This document shows, piece after piece, positions 45,344 through 57,878 of a stretch of 64,000 nucleotides of DNA (the stretch's first letter is position 1; each line of letters begins with the position of its first letter). Below the pieces are notes generated by a model that saw only the letters and a program-made list of their open reading frames with translations, did not search any database and was not told the DNA's origin. Source of the stretch: Ottelia alismoides (lineage: Eukaryota > Streptophyta > Magnoliopsida > Alismatales > Hydrocharitaceae); NCBI GenBank assembly GCA_037367405.1, contig JAZKJV010003127.1, positions 186,001 to 250,000 on the forward strand, written 5' to 3'. The position numbers were made by a program, and so were the translations under genes.

Positions 45344-46397
45344 AAGATGTTGATATGATTTTAAGTCTCAGATCCTACAGTAAACATTTGACTAAATATT
45401 TTCGTGTTAACGGATCACATCTTTTTCTTCCTGATGGAGAGGTGATTATTAAAACATGATTTAAAATTTTAGTAATGTACGACTTATTGTTAGGCCCAAA
45501 CACTATATTTATTCTATGGCTATTGAATTTCTATCTCAGAAGATAATGGTACGGGACCCATGTATGGTTCTTAAATCAACATTAAACATGAATTCCAAAG
45601 GAAGTTAAGGAGGAAATTGTTGTTAACAAATCCATATCCATCAGGAATGAATGAGCCAATAATTTAACTTCATCGAAAGATGTGACACTGAACAAATTAA
45701 ACTAATAAACAATATGCATGGAATCCGGAGTTGCATGTATACTGACGAGATAATGTTTTTCAAGCAATGCTGGAAATGTTTGGGGAATTGATTTGATTTC
45801 ACAGATGGCCTATGTTACGGATGCAGAGTGTACGTAATAGTTGTTTCCATTTTCTTAATATAAACTAGCCATCAACGTGGAATTAATCCTCTATCTCCGG
45901 GTTGCCGAAAGAGGCAACCCGGTACATCTGTTAATTTATTATAACATCATAGTGAGATGGGTTCCCGTGTACATGCATACCATCCGAACAGTTCCATAGA
46001 GATATACTTAGGAGTCTTAATCTAAATACGACATATTATCCTACGGGATCGACACATACCTCAAGGCCGACGAAACATGTCTACGAAAACTCTACGTGCC
46101 TCTCCTTCCTCCCAAGCAGACGTGCTCCTCTACCGAATCAGTGTCGATATCCCCTGCGATGAGGACACTTCTCTTGGTGAGATCCCTCCTTCTAACCCTC
46201 CCTCTCTCCTATGTCTCTATGAGAAAAAGACAAGTAACATGTGGGGGGGGGGATCCCTTGGGATTTTATTCCTCGAAAAAGGACAATTAATTGTGTAATA
46301 ATGCCAATAATTTTAGAAATAAATCCCAACTCTTAATTGGGGAAATAGAAGGAAGGTTATGCTGGAAAAAATGGGAGAAAAAAACCTAACTATTACA
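43833..46397 (-). repeat. TekT LTR1 (outer 3' LTR, 2565 bp)
   Basis: Ends TGTAAC and ATTACA on the plus strand form the usual inverted termini (one base changed). It aligns with LTR2 and LTR3 along its length. It carries an expanded (AT)n tract at 45310-45339 that the other two lack in this length. Confidence 0.85.
45310..45339 (+). repeat. (AT)n microsatellite
   Basis: About 30 bases of AT in LTR1. The same place in LTR2 and LTR3 has only a short ATATATA. Confidence 0.8.
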
Positions 46398-46413
46398 ATC
46401 TACCACCCTTAAA
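46398..46413 (-). other. Polypurine tract of the left TekT body
   Basis: The minus strand reads TTTAAGGGTGGTAGAT directly before LTR1. The right body has the same with one change (53329-53344). Confidence 0.65.
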
Positions 46414-47660
46414 GAAAATTTTATCCTCGAAATTTCTTAGCAAGAGACGTACCGAAAAGTTGTGGATGCTTCTCCTGCATTTCACTCTCCAGCTCCTACG
46501 TGGCCTCCTCCTTCTGATGATGCTATCAAAGAACCTTGACCATCGGAACTATACGTCGGCGAAGCTGATGGTCTCTACGATCGACTATGTGGATATGTTT
46601 CTTCTCGAAGGTGAGATTAGGCTGAATATCGAGATCCCATGCTCGATCACGTGGGAAGGATCAGGAGTGTACGCCCTTAGCATAAACATGTGGAATACAT
46701 CATGTAACTTCGAGTATTGAGGTGGTAATGCAATACAATACGCCACTTCTCCGATTCGTTGTAGAATCTCAAAAGTTCATATGTATCCAGGAGTAAGTAT
46801 CCCTTTCTTTTCGAATCGCAATACACCCTTGGTTGGCGAAATCTTTAGAAACACGTGATCTCCAACTTTGAAACTCAAATCCCTTCTATGACGATCTGCA
46901 TATGACTTCTGCCTACTTTGAGCTGCCAGTCCCAAAATATGCTTCTCGCCGGCGTCACTCCAACATAAGAGTGATATGCATGGTCTCCCATACACTGCTT
47001 CATAGGGAGCCATCTTGATGCTCGAATGATAAATGTTATTTTATGCAAACTCTACTAATGGAAGATATCTATCCCAGCTACCTGAAAAATCCAAAGCACA
47101 AGCTCTCAACATATCTTCTATTGTCTGGATGGTCCTTTCTGATTGACCATCGGTTTGCGGATGGAATGAAGTACTAAACTTCAATTGAGTTCCCATATCA
47201 TCTTGAAAACTTTTACACAACCGATACGTGAATCTAGTATCCCAGTTTGACATAATTGATGTAGGGTTGTCATGTAATCTGATGATTTAGTGCACTTATA
47301 ATTCAGCTATACTGTCCGTCGATTGATCCAGACGGATGGGTAAGAAATGTGCCGACTTGGTCAATCGATAAACAATCACCCATATGGTGTCATAAAAATG
47401 TTTCTTGATCTTAGGTAGACCCATAACAAAGTCCATCGTAATATGCTCCCACTTCCACTCATGTATCTCTAAGGGTTTAATAGGACATGATGGTCTCTGA
47501 TGTTCAATCTTGATCTGCTGACATACCAAGCATTTAGAAACAAAAACTACGATGTCACTCTTCATCTTCGACCACTAGAAATTTCGTTGCAGATCCTTGT
47601 ACATTTTTGTTATACCTGGATGGATGGTGTACATTGATCTGTGAGCTTCGTCTCGAATCT
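46414..47660 (-). pseudogene. pol: Tekay-like integrase and chromodomain-type tail (left TekT body)
   Basis: On the minus strand: the CxxC half of the zinc region (SKCLVCQQIK near 47530), core with MDFVMGLP (first Asp), then SIMSNWDTRF, where the second catalytic Asp (normally SDRD) is Asn, and Glu kept in TDGQSERTIQT. Stops occur near 47286 and 47041. A short deletion removes about 20 residues after GEKHILG (near 46930). The GPF-type region reads LSFKVGDHVFLKISP and GVLRFEKKG. The tail ends with MVKVL, stop, QHHQKEEAT, stop (TAG at 46498-46496 in place of the usual Trp), then ELESEMQEKHPQLFG, typical of the chromovirus chromodomain end. The chromodomain targets integration to heterochromatin. 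Confidence 0.8.
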
Positions 47661-48500
47661 CCTGCCTCAACTCAACATCATTTGGAACCTATAATATGCT
47701 TCAGTACCTTATGACTTCATCAATTCTAATTGTAAAATCAGAACCTTCTTTCTTAGATACCTCTACCATTTTAGGAAGATCAACATATGTTTTCTGTGCC
47801 GTCGTGATCTTCTTAATTACCTCGGGTTGGATTCTAAGGCCTGCAAAAGATATATTCCTCTCTTCACTTAAGAAAGATTTTCACTCTTCAAAATCTTTCA
47901 TCATCTTCCACTGAAATTTCAAACTAGCTAGATTGCCTTCCACTTTCTACTTAATGCACCATCAAAGACATTTGCTTTTCCAAGATAATAATTGATGGAA
48001 AAGTCATAATCTTTTAGGAAATCTAGCTAGTGTCACTGCCTCAAATTAAGTTACTTCTAAGAGAAAATATATTTGAGGCTCTTATGATCACTGAGCACCT
48101 CAAACTGTTCACCGTAAAGGTAATGACGTCAAAATTTAAGAGCAAAAACTACTACTGCTAACTCCAAATCATGAGTAGGGAAGTTTCTCTCTTGTGGTTT
48201 GAGTTGTCGTGAGGCATAAGAAAAACTTTCTCATTCTACATAAGGACACACCCAAGTCCAGTGCTTGACGCATCTGCATGCACCATGAAACCTCCATTAC
48301 CTTATAGTAAAGCCAAGATTGGAGCCATAGTCAATTTCTGCTTCAATTCATAAAACTCCGTTCACACTCCTCATACCATACAAACTTCACATCCATTTGA
48401 GTGAGCTTCGTTAATGGTAGTGAGATCCTAGAAAAATTTTAAATGAAACCTCGATAGTATCCGACCAAGCCAAGGAAGCTACGGATCTCAGAAAAATTTT
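47661..48500 (-). pseudogene. pol: Tekay-like RNase H region (left TekT body, heavily broken)
   Basis: Remnants align with the better copy at 54687-55440: the YSQKxLN/KYIF block near 48060, the NYPTHD-like block near 48170 and the start of RNase H near 48270-48300. Frameshifts and stops are frequent, and no continuous frame longer than about 60 codons remains. Confidence 0.65.
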
Positions 48501-49230
48501 AGGTTGACACTAGTTCATTACAGCTTCTACCTTAGTTGGATCTACCTCAATGCCATCCTTGGATACCAAGTGACCAATGAATGCAACTTTATTCAGCCAA
48601 AAATTACACTTAGAAAATTTTTCATAAAATTGATGTTGTCGCAGAGTTTCGAACACAATCTGAAGGTGCACTCGATGTTGTTCCGGATCAGATGAGTATC
48701 TCAAAATGTCATCCACAAACGCAATGACAAACTTGTCTAGGTATTCTCGGAATACCCTATTCATTAGTTCCATAAAGGCTGCAGGTGCGTTAGTAAGACC
48801 AAATGACATGACCAAGAATTCATAGTGGCCAAACCTTGTTCTAAATGTCATCTTCGGTATATCTTCCTCTTTTATACGGAGTTGATGATAACCTGTACGA
48901 AGATCAATTTTTGAGAAGACGATTGCTCCCTGCAACTGATCAAACAAATCATCAATGTGGGGTAGCAGATATTTATTCTTTACAGTTACTTTATCTAGAC
49001 CTCGATAATCAATGCAGAGTGTAAGAGATCTATCTTTCTTTTTCACAAAGAGGACATGTGCTCCCCATGGGGAAATAACGTAAAAATCCTTTATCCAGTT
49101 GCTCTTGTAGTTTCCTTTTAAGCTCTTCAAGTTCTGCAGGAGCCATTCTGTACGGAACTTTGGATATTGGTGCCGTGCCCTCAAGACATGCTTGTGATGA
49201 TTCGGTGCTAATTATACTAGTTAGGTATGC
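48501..49230 (-). pseudogene. pol: Tekay-like reverse transcriptase (left TekT body)
   Basis: The frame open from 49184 to 48510 (224 codons) covers most of [75 protein letters not shown], catalytic FVDD ([10 protein letters not shown] near 48700-48730), and [22 protein letters not shown] with KIDLRSGYHQ-type motifs is usual for chromoviruses and differs from the FMDD of the Athila copies. The RT start is joined by a short shift near 49080 (an insertion or deletion before ISPWGAH). Confidence 0.85.
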
Positions 49231-50661
49231 GGTGCACCCTCGATCAGTAGTTGTCTTGCTTGCAAAGATTAGATAACCAATTGACTGCTCTTACTAGTGC
49301 CTCGAACGATTATCTCCTTAAGATTTGGTCTGCTCAGGAGCACCTTTTCTCTCTCTAATAAACAATAGTATAATTCTCCTTTAACCAATTCATGCCCCAG
49401 ATGACATCATAGGTTGTGATGGGCAACAATATCAAGTTAGCATTGAGGGTGTCTTCTCCTACCCTGACCGGTATGTCCTTTAAGTACATACCCGTTGCGC
49501 TAATATCAACCATTGGTGAATAAATAGTACGTGTATATGGAAGCTCATCAGCTTCAAAGTTCAGTTTTCTTGCAAAATCATTTCAAATAAATGAATGAGT
49601 GGCTCCAGAATAAAAAAGAACATGCCATAAATGACTTGCAATGAGAATGATACCTTCCACGATTGTGTAAGCGTCCTATGCATCCTCGTGTATAATGGCG
49701 AACACCCTTCCCGGCATCTTCTTCTTTTGTTCGAATGGTTTCCTCTGATCCTTGAATTCTTTCTTACAATCTTTCACGAAGTGACCCTTTTCTCCACACC
49801 TCAAGCATGCTCCTGTCGATTTGTAGCACTCACCTAGATGTCTTCTATCATAATGCGGACATACATCCAATGCGTACTTCTTGCTGTTAGAGGCATCATC
49901 AGTCCTTGACTTCTTGACATTTATCGCATTGTGACGTCTTTTGTCATTGTAGCTTTGCTTGTGAGGGCACTTCTGAGGGTTCAGTTGCTACATCCTCTAA
50001 TATGCTGTGTCAATTTCTACACCTGCCACAACAGCCACAGATAGGGTTGTGGGACCCCTAGTGAGTACTCTAAGACTCAAACCACCGTTTAAGCCTTCAA
50101 CGAACTTCCTAGCTCGCTGCTTTTCATTTGCACAAATGCCCATGCCATATTTTTCCAGTTCATGAAACCTTGCAGCATACTCTTGGACTGTCATACTACC
50201 TTGGCGAAGATCTATGAACTCCTAAGTTTAGCATCCCTAGCATGCTCAGGGATGTAACACTCAGAAAAACGCTCCACAAAGTCACTCCAACTATTGATCG
50301 GAGTCTCCGAAAAGTGAATTCCCTTGTAGGAAGTACACCACTCCTTATCACTATCTCGCAGATAAAAAGTTCTAAAAATAACTTTCTTTTCTTATGGGCA
50401 TTCAGTTGCTTCAAAAGCCATCTCCATCTCCCTTAGCTAGTATTCGGCTTTCTTCGGCTCATGCTCACCCCTGAATGTCGTTGGATCATGCTGGATGAAT
50501 GTTTTTAAAGTAAGTACTTCTGAGCTCGATGGGTGGGTCCGTCGTCGCTGAGCCATCAATACCATTAGCTCCAACATCTGTCGCTGCATGTCCACAATGG
50601 TCTCTTGACTCTTCGATGACTCGCATACTCTGTTGGCTTCAATTGCACGACGAGGAGCCAT
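49231..50661 (-). pseudogene. gag: Tekay-like gag and protease (left TekT body)
   Basis: Starts at ATG 50661 (MAPRRAIEANR). An in-frame TAG at 50439-50437 replaces the Trp expected before LREMEMAFEA. The gag core follows (KEWCTSYKGIHF, then the RFHELEKYGMGICANEKQRARKFVEGLN block, 50194-49997). The zinc knuckle CLRCGEKGHFVKDC (CX2CX4HX4C) is intact near 49800. The protease begins near 49680; its active site reads LFYSGATHSFI, with Tyr (codon 49612-49610) where the catalytic Asp should be, which would abolish activity. The rest of the protease (PMVDISATGMYLKDIP, NANLILLPITTYDVIWGM) is recognisable. Both the stop and the Asp loss recur in the right body. Confidence 0.8.
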
Positions 50662-50770
50662 CTGAATCAACTCCAACAACGTCAATGAGTTACTTTGTGA
50701 GGATAATTCTCTCTAAACATATAGATCTATGTCATTATAAATTGTGGATATATTTTGCCCAGAGGAACTC

Positions 50771-50782
50771 TCTCCGATACCA
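50771..50782 (-). other. Primer-binding site of the left TekT body, initiator tRNA-Met type
   Basis: The minus strand reads TGGTATCGGAGA, two bases after LTR2. The usual plant initiator-Met site is TGGTATCAGAGC. Confidence 0.7.
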
Positions 50783-50784
50783 TT

Positions 50785-53328
50785 TGTAATGGAACTGTTC
50801 GGCTGACCAGCAGAAACATGCAACATTAGGTCGCATCAACAGAAACATGAACCGTTATCGGAAACTTGCATGGTAATCAATGAGCAGAGAAAATAATAAT
50901 TTAAACTAAAGTTCATTCGACTTAAAAGTTATCTTATTACAACTCCAACATAAATAGCATTGCAAAAGGACCAACAATAAAACTAGCATATCGAAGTTCC
51001 AGTGGGCATAATGACATCCTTCCGTTATTAATCCAACCATGATCTGTACCGGTTCAACTTCACGTAGACGGGTAGTTCTCCTTGAACTGGAATTAAGCCA
51101 CAGCCCGTGTTCTCCTGAAAAAAACAACACATGTTATGAGCTAACGCTCAGTATGTGCTGAGTTGGGGACAAGCCGGCTAGCGTGGAAAAAACGAGTCTT
51201 CCTATGCTAAATTTAAATCCGTTAGAAATAAAACCTCATATATGCAATTACTTATCAATATAGCTAAGCAGTTTGCATGATTTCCTTGTTGCATATAATA
51301 CTAACTTATTCTCACCTACTTTTGTTATGCAACTCATTTACACATAAAAATGCGCACAATAGGTATTCCTTCTGAAAATGTTTGTAAAAGCCATAATTAC
51401 ATATATACCCTTAAATTTTGTCATAATTGCATATACACCTTACATTTCCATAATTTTCACTTCTACCGTCAGAGTTTTCCACAATTACATATATGCCCCA
51501 TTACAATCATAACATTTGCATAATACCATTACTTTGCCATAATCGCACACATATGCCTAAGCAATTCCAAAACTGTACACTTACCCTTGATTTGTTTAGT
51601 GGTTAAAGTTGTCTTAATTGTTAAATCTTTAAATGGTATTTGTGGCTTTGGTGGCTTTGGTAGATTTACCGCTGGAACAAGTGGTCCATGAACATGACAT
51701 ACATGACAGTGTATCTACAACTGTAGAGGACTTATCTTTCGAATCAATCGGTTACTTGAACCGTACATCCCCGGAAGGCGTTGACCCCTTCAAGCCCTCA
51801 ATAAATAGACTCTAGAGGTGGCTCCCACTGTTAGGTGTAGCACTTAGCTCCGTTTACCGTTATCGTGCCATCATTCATGTTAGGAAATTCTGATTCCTTT
51901 AATTGAATTTCATTTTCCTTGTAATAGATATATAAACATATACATATCGTGGCACATTAGGCCCTTTAGACCCCTGTACGGGTTTGTGTCAACACCTTTA
52001 TGTAATCATAGTACCTTAAATATTAATTTTGTTTTTAATTTAAGAAGAATACTAACTAGTTATCCTCTTTGACCTCAATATATGTTGGTGTATGATGTGG
52101 TACGAAGGTTACTACATTCTCAATAACAATTTATGTTCAACAACCTCAGCCATGATGAATGTAACGTCAACATAAAATTATTTTGATGTGATTGAACTAT
52201 GTTTACATTCAATACTCACATCTGATAAGTACATATCCTTTATCATGGGATATATATCTAACTAGACTTGAGCGATATATATAGACAAAGATGTTGATAT
52301 GATTTAAGTCTCAAATCGTACAGTAAACATTTGACTAAATATTTTCGTGTTAACGGATCACATCTTTTTCTTGATGATGGAGAGGTGATTATCAAAACAT
52401 GGTTTAAAATTTTAGTAATGTGTGGCTTATTGTTAGGCCCAAACATTATATTGATTATATGGCTATTGAATATCTATCTTAGAAGATAATGGCATGGGAC
52501 TCATGTACGGTTCTTAAATAAATGTTAAACATGAATTCCAAAGGAAATTAGGGAGGAACAACAAATCCATATCCATCAGGAATGAATGAGCCAGTAATTT
52601 AAATTCGTCGAAAGATATGACAATGAACAAATTAAACTAATAAACAATACGTATGAAATCAAGAGTTGCATATGTACTGACGTGAGTATTTTTTCAAGCA
52701 ATGCAGGAAATGTTAGGGAAATTGGTTTGATTTCATAGATAGCCTTTCTTAGGGATGCAGAGTGTATGTAAAAGTTGTTTCCATTTTCTTAATATAAACT
52801 AGTCATCAACGTGCAATTAATCCTCTACCTTCGGGTTGCCGAAAGAGGCGACCAGCTACATCTGTTAGTTTATCATAACAACATAGTGAGATGGGTTCCC
52901 ATGTAGATGCATACCATCCGAACAGTTCCATAGAAATATGCTTAGCAGTCTTAATCTAAATATGACATATTATCCTACGGGATGACACATACCTCAAGGC
53001 CGACAAAACATGTCTACAAAAACTCTACGTGCCTCTCCTTGCTCCCAAGCCGACATGCTCCTCTACCGGATCGATGTCGATTTCTCCTGCGATGATGAAA
53101 CTTCTCTTGGTGAGATCTCTCCTTATAACCCTCCCTCTCTCTTCTCTCTCTTTGAAAAAAAACAAGTGGTGTGTGTGGGGGGGATCCCTTGGGATTTTAT
53201 TCCTCCAAAAAGGACAATTAATGGCCTAATAATGCCATTAATTTTAGAAACAAGTCCTAGCTCTTAATTGGGGAAATAGAAGGAAGGTTGGGCTGGAAAA
53301 AAAGGGAGAAAAATACTTAACAGTTACA
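50785..53328 (-). repeat. TekT LTR2 (middle LTR, 2544 bp)
   Basis: Shared by both bodies: 5' LTR of the left body and 3' LTR of the right. Terminal inverted bases TGTAAT and GTTACA. In its position between the bodies it has no target duplication of its own, as expected for a tandem. Confidence 0.85.
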
Positions 53329-53344
53329 ATCTACCACACTTAAA
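53329..53344 (-). other. Polypurine tract of the right TekT body
   Basis: The minus strand reads TTTAAGTGTGGTAGAT directly before LTR2. Confidence 0.65.
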
Positions 53345-54680
53345 GAAAATTTTGTCCTCAAAATTTCTTAGCAAGAGATATACCGAAAAGTTGTGGATGC
53401 TTCTACTGTATTTCACTCACCGATTCCTAGGTGGCCTCCTCCTTCTGATGATGCTGCCAGAGAACCTTGACCATCGGAACTATATGTCGACAAAGCTGAT
53501 GGTTTCTACGATCGACAATCCGGATAGGTTTCTCCTCGAATGTGAGATTAGGTTGAATATCGATAACCTCATGCTTGATCACGTGGGAAGGATCAGGAGT
53601 GTACCCTCTTAGCATAGACACTTGGAATACGTCATGTAACTTTGAGTACTGAGGTGTTAATGCAATACGATACGCCACTTCTCTGATTTGTTGTAGAATC
53701 TCAAAAGGTCATATGTATGTAGGAGAAAGTTTCCCTTTCTTGTCGAATCGCAATACGCCTTTGGTTGGGGAAATCTTTATAAACACGTGATCTCCACCTG
53801 TGAAACTCAACTCCCTTCTATAACGATATGCATATGACTTCTGCCTACTTTGAGCTGCCAACAATCTCTTTCAGATTAACTCAACCCCTTGCTTGATGAT
53901 CTGGATTAGCTCCGGTCCCAAAATATGCTTCCCACCAATGTCACTCCAACATGAGGGTGACCAGCATGGTCTCCCACACATTGCTTCGTAGGGAGCCATC
54001 TTGATGCTTGAATGATAACTGTTATTGTATGCAAACTCTAAAAATGGAAGATGTCTGTCCCAGCTTCCTGAAAAATCCAAAGCACAAGCTCTCAACATAT
54101 CTTCTAGCGTCTGGATGGTCCTTTTTAATTGACCATCAATCTGCGCATGGAATGAAGTATTAAACTTCAATTGAGTTCTCATATCATCTTGAAAACTTTT
54201 CCACAATCGAGACGTGAATCTAGTATCCCGGTCGGACATAATTGATGTAGGGATGCCATGTAATGTGACGATTTCATTCATATATAATTCAGCTAGACTG
54301 TCTATCAATTGATCCATACGGATGGGTAAGAAATGCGCCGACTTAGTCAATCGATCAACAATTATCCATATGTTGTCATAACGATTTATATTGATCTAGG
54401 GTAGACCCGTAACAAAGTCCATCGTAATATGCTCCCACTTCCACTCAAGTACCTCTAAGGGTTGAACTGGGACTGCTCGTCTCTGATGTTCAATCTTGAT
54501 CTGCTAACATACCAAGCATTTAGAAACAAAAACTGCGATGTCATTCTTCATCTTCGGCCACCAGAAATTTTGTTGCAGATCCTTGTACATTTTCGTTGTA
54601 CCTAGATGGATGGTGTACATCGATCTGTGAACTTCGTCTAGAATCTCCTGCCTCAACTCAACATCATTTGGAACCCAGAA
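53345..54680 (-). pseudogene. pol: Tekay-like integrase and chromodomain-type tail (right TekT body)
   Basis: The zinc region is degenerate near 54510. The core is open from 54350 to 53871 (159 codons): KSAHFLPIRMDQ, second catalytic Asp kept in SIMSDRDTRFTSRL, but the Glu position reads DGQLKRTIQT, so the catalytic Glu is Lys. The left body has the opposite damage (Asp lost, Glu kept). A region of LLAAQSRQKSYAYRYRRELSF follows, then after a stop the 53678-53427 frame with KLHDVFQVSMLRGY, LTFEEKPIRIVDRR and MVKVLWQHHQKEEAT, ended by TAG 53429-53427 at the same Trp as in the left body. It is more complete than the left body, which lacks about 20 residues near 46930. Confidence 0.8.
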
Positions 54681-55440
54681 TCTTCTTCAGTATCTTATGA
54701 CTTCATCAATTCCAATTGTGAAATCAAAACCTTCTTTCTTAGATGCCTTTACCCTTTTAGGAAGATAAATATATGTTTTCTGTGCCGCCGCAATCTTCCC
54801 AATTACCTCAGGTTGGATTCTAAGGCCTGTAAAAGATATCTTTCTCTCTTCACTTAAGAAAGGTTTCCGGTCTTCAAAATCTTTCATCATCTTCCACTGA
54901 AATTTCAAACTAGCTAGCTTGCCTTCCCACTTTCTACTTAATGCATCAGCAACGACGTTTGCTTTTCCAGGATGATAATTTATGGAAAAGTCATAATCTT
55001 TTAGAAACTCTACCCAGTGTCGCTGCCTCAAATTAAGTTCCTTCTGAGAGAAAATGTATTTGAGGCTCTTATGATCATTGAGCACCTCAAACTCTTTACC
55101 GTAATGGTAATGATGCCAAACTTTAATAGCGAAGACTACTACTGCTATCTCAAAATCATGAGTAGGGTAGTTTCTCTCTCGCGGTTTGAGTTTTCGTGAG
55201 ACATAAGTAATAACTTTCTCACTCTGCATAAGGACACACCCAAGTCCAATGCTTGATGCATCTGCATACACCACGAGACCTCCATTACCTGATGGTAAAG
55301 ACAAGATTGGAGCCGTAGTCAATTTGTGCTTCAATTCCTGAAAACTATGTTCACACTCATACCATACAAACTTCACATCCTTTCGAGTGAGCTTCGTTAA
55401 TGGTGGTGAGACCCTAGAAAAATTCTGAATGAATTATCGA
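54681..55440 (-). pseudogene. pol: Tekay-like RNase H (right TekT body, long open frame)
   Basis: The frame open from 55376 to 54687 (229 codons) holds RNase H and its tether: [40 protein letters not shown] (first Asp), [41 protein letters not shown] and [21 protein letters not shown], ending in [10 protein letters not shown] and the tether toward integrase. The Asp in YADAS and the Glu and Asp of HDFE and NDHKS are visible, so the domain looks catalytically plausible. The frame is joined to RT by a shift near 55440. Confidence 0.85.
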
Positions 55441-56200
55441 TAATATCCGGCCAAGCCAAGGAAGCTACAGATCTGAGAATCATTTTAGATTGACACCAAT
55501 TCATTACAGCTTCTACCTCAGATGGATCTACCTCAGTTCCATCCTTGATACCACATGACCAAGGAATGCAACTTTATTCAACCAAAAATCACACTTAGAA
55601 AATTTTGCATAAAATTGGTGTTGTCCCAGAGTTTTGAACACAATCTGAAAATGCACTTGATGTTGTTTCGGATTAGATGAGTATGTCAAAATGTCATCCA
55701 CAAACACAATGACAAACTTGTCTAGGTATTCTCGGAATACCCTATTCATTAGTTCCATAAAGGCTGCTGGTGCGTTAGTAAGACCAAACGGCATGACCTA
55801 GAATTCATAGTGGACATACCTTGTTCTAAATGTAGTCTTCGGTGTAACTTCCTCTTTTATACGGAGTTGATGATAACCTGTACGAAGATCAATTTTTGAG
55901 AAGACAGTTGCTTCTTAAAACTAATTAAACAAATCATCGATGAGGGGTAGTGGATACTTATTCTTCACAGTTACTTTGTTCATACCTTGATAATCAATGC
56001 AGAGTCTAAGAGATCCATCTTTCTTTTTCACAAAGAGGACAGGTGCTCCCCATGGGGAAACACTGGGATGTAAAAATCCTTTATCCAGTTGCTCTTATAG
56101 TTGCTTTCTAAGCTCTTCAAGTTATGCAGAAGCCATTCTGTACGGAGCTTTGGATATTGGTGTCGTGCCCGGAATAACATCAATTGAGAAATCCACCTCT
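55441..56200 (-). pseudogene. pol: Tekay-like reverse transcriptase (right TekT body)
   Basis: N-terminal part in shifted frames ([19 protein letters not shown] near 56010-56050, [11 protein letters not shown] near 55880). The central part is open 55794-55528: [17 protein letters not shown], catalytic FVDD ([13 protein letters not shown] near 55690), [14 protein letters not shown]. Stops near 55797 and 55910 break it. Same family as the left RT, with independent extra damage. Confidence 0.8.
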
Positions 56201-57753
56201 ATATGAGGAGGTAGTCCAGGAAGATCATCTGAAAATACATCGATAAAATCTCAGACCACATCTAAATCTTCAAGACATGCTTGTGATGATTCAGTGCTAA
56301 TTATACTATCTAGGTGTGCGGTGCAACCCTCGGCTAGTAGTTGTCTTGCTTGCAAAGATGATATAACCAATTGACTGCTCTTACTAGTGCTTCGAACGAT
56401 TATCTCCTTAAGATTTGGTCTGCTCAAGACCACCTTTTTCTCTCTACAATAAACGGCAGTATAATTCTCCTATAACCAATCCATGCCCAAGATGATATCA
56501 TAGGTTGTGATGGGTAACAATATCAAGTTAGCAGTGAGGGTGTCTTCTCCTATCTTATCCGGTATGTCCTTTAAATACATACCCGTTGCGCTAATATCAA
56601 CCATTGGTCAAGAAATAGTAAGTGTATATAGAATCTCATCAGCTTCACAGTACAGTTTTCTTGAAAAATCACTTCAAATAAATGAATGTGTGGCTCCAGA
56701 ATAAAAAAGAACATGGCATAAAGGACTTGCAATGAGAAGGCTACCTTCCAAGATTGTGTAAGTGTCCTCTGCATCCTCGAGTATAATGGCGAACACCCTT
56801 CCCGGCATCTTCTTCTTTTGTTCGAATGGTTTCCTATGATCCTTGATCTCTTTCTTACAATCTTTCATGAAGTGACCCTTTTCTCCACACCTCAAGCATG
56901 CTCTTGTCAATTTGTAGCACTCGCCCGGATGTCTTCTATAACAATGCGGACATACATCCAATGCATACTTCTTGCTATTCGAGGCATCATCAATCCTTTT
57001 CTTCTTAACATTTATCGCATTGTGACATCTCTTGTCATTCTAGCTTGGCTTCTGAGGGCACTTCCGAGGGTTCACTTGCTGCATCCTGTGACATGCGGTG
57101 TCAATTTCTACAGCTGTTGCAACAGCCTCAGATAGGGTCGTGGGACCCCTAGTGAGTACTCTAAGACTCAAACCGTCGTTTAAGACTTCAACGAACTTCC
57201 TAGCTCGTTGTTTTTCATTTGCACAAATACCCTTACCATATTTTTCCAGTTCATAAAACCTTGCAGCATACTCTTGGACTGTCATACTACCTTGGTGAAG
57301 ATCTATGAACTCCTGGTGTTTAGCATTCCTAGCATGCTCAGGGATGTAACGCTCAGAAAAATGCTCCACAAAGTCACTCCAACTGATGATCGGAGACTCC
57401 GAAAAGTGAATTCCCTTACAGGAAGTACACCACTCCTTAGCACTATCTCACAGACGAAAAGTCCCAAAAATAGCTTTCTTTTCTTTCGGGCATTCACTTG
57501 CTTCAAAAGCCATCTCCATCTCCCTTAGCTAGTGTTCGGTTTTCTCCAGCTCATGCTCACCCCTGAACGTCGGTGGATCATGCTGGATGAATGTTTTTAA
57601 ATTAAGTCCTCATAAGCTCGATGGGTGGGTCTGTCGTTGCTGAGCCATCAATGCCATTAGCTCCAGCATCTGTCGCTGCATGCCCACAATGGTCTCCTGA
57701 CTCGTCGATGACTCGCAGTCTCTGTTGGCTTCAATTGCACGACGAGGAGCCAT
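56201..57753 (-). pseudogene. gag: Tekay-like gag and protease (right TekT body)
   Basis: Starts at ATG 57753 (MAPRRAIEANR), with TAG at 57531-57529 at the same Trp as in the left body. The gag core is open 57369-57040 (FSERYIPEHARNAKHQEF, QEYAARFYELEKYGKGICANEKQRARKF). The zinc knuckle CLRCGEKGHFMKDC is intact near 56890. The protease active site reads LFYSGATHSFI with Tyr at codon 56703-56701 in place of Asp, again as in the left body. The segment after it (MVDISATGMYLKDIP, ITTYDIILGMDWL) and the protease-RT linker ([18 protein letters not shown]) are clear. Additional private stops follow HSFI and DWL. Confidence 0.8.
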
Positions 57754-57864
57754 CTAAATCAAATCCAACAACATCAATGAGTTTTTGTACGAGGCTAATT
57801 CTCTTTAAACATCTAGATCTATGTCATTATAAATTGTGGATATCTTATGCCCAGAGGAACTCTA

Positions 57865-57876
57865 GATCTGATAACA
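57865..57876 (-). other. Primer-binding site of the right TekT body, initiator tRNA-Met type
   Basis: The minus strand reads TGTTATCAGATC, two bases after LTR3: the usual initiator-Met site with two changes, different from those in the left body. Confidence 0.65.
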
Positions 57877-57878
57877 TT

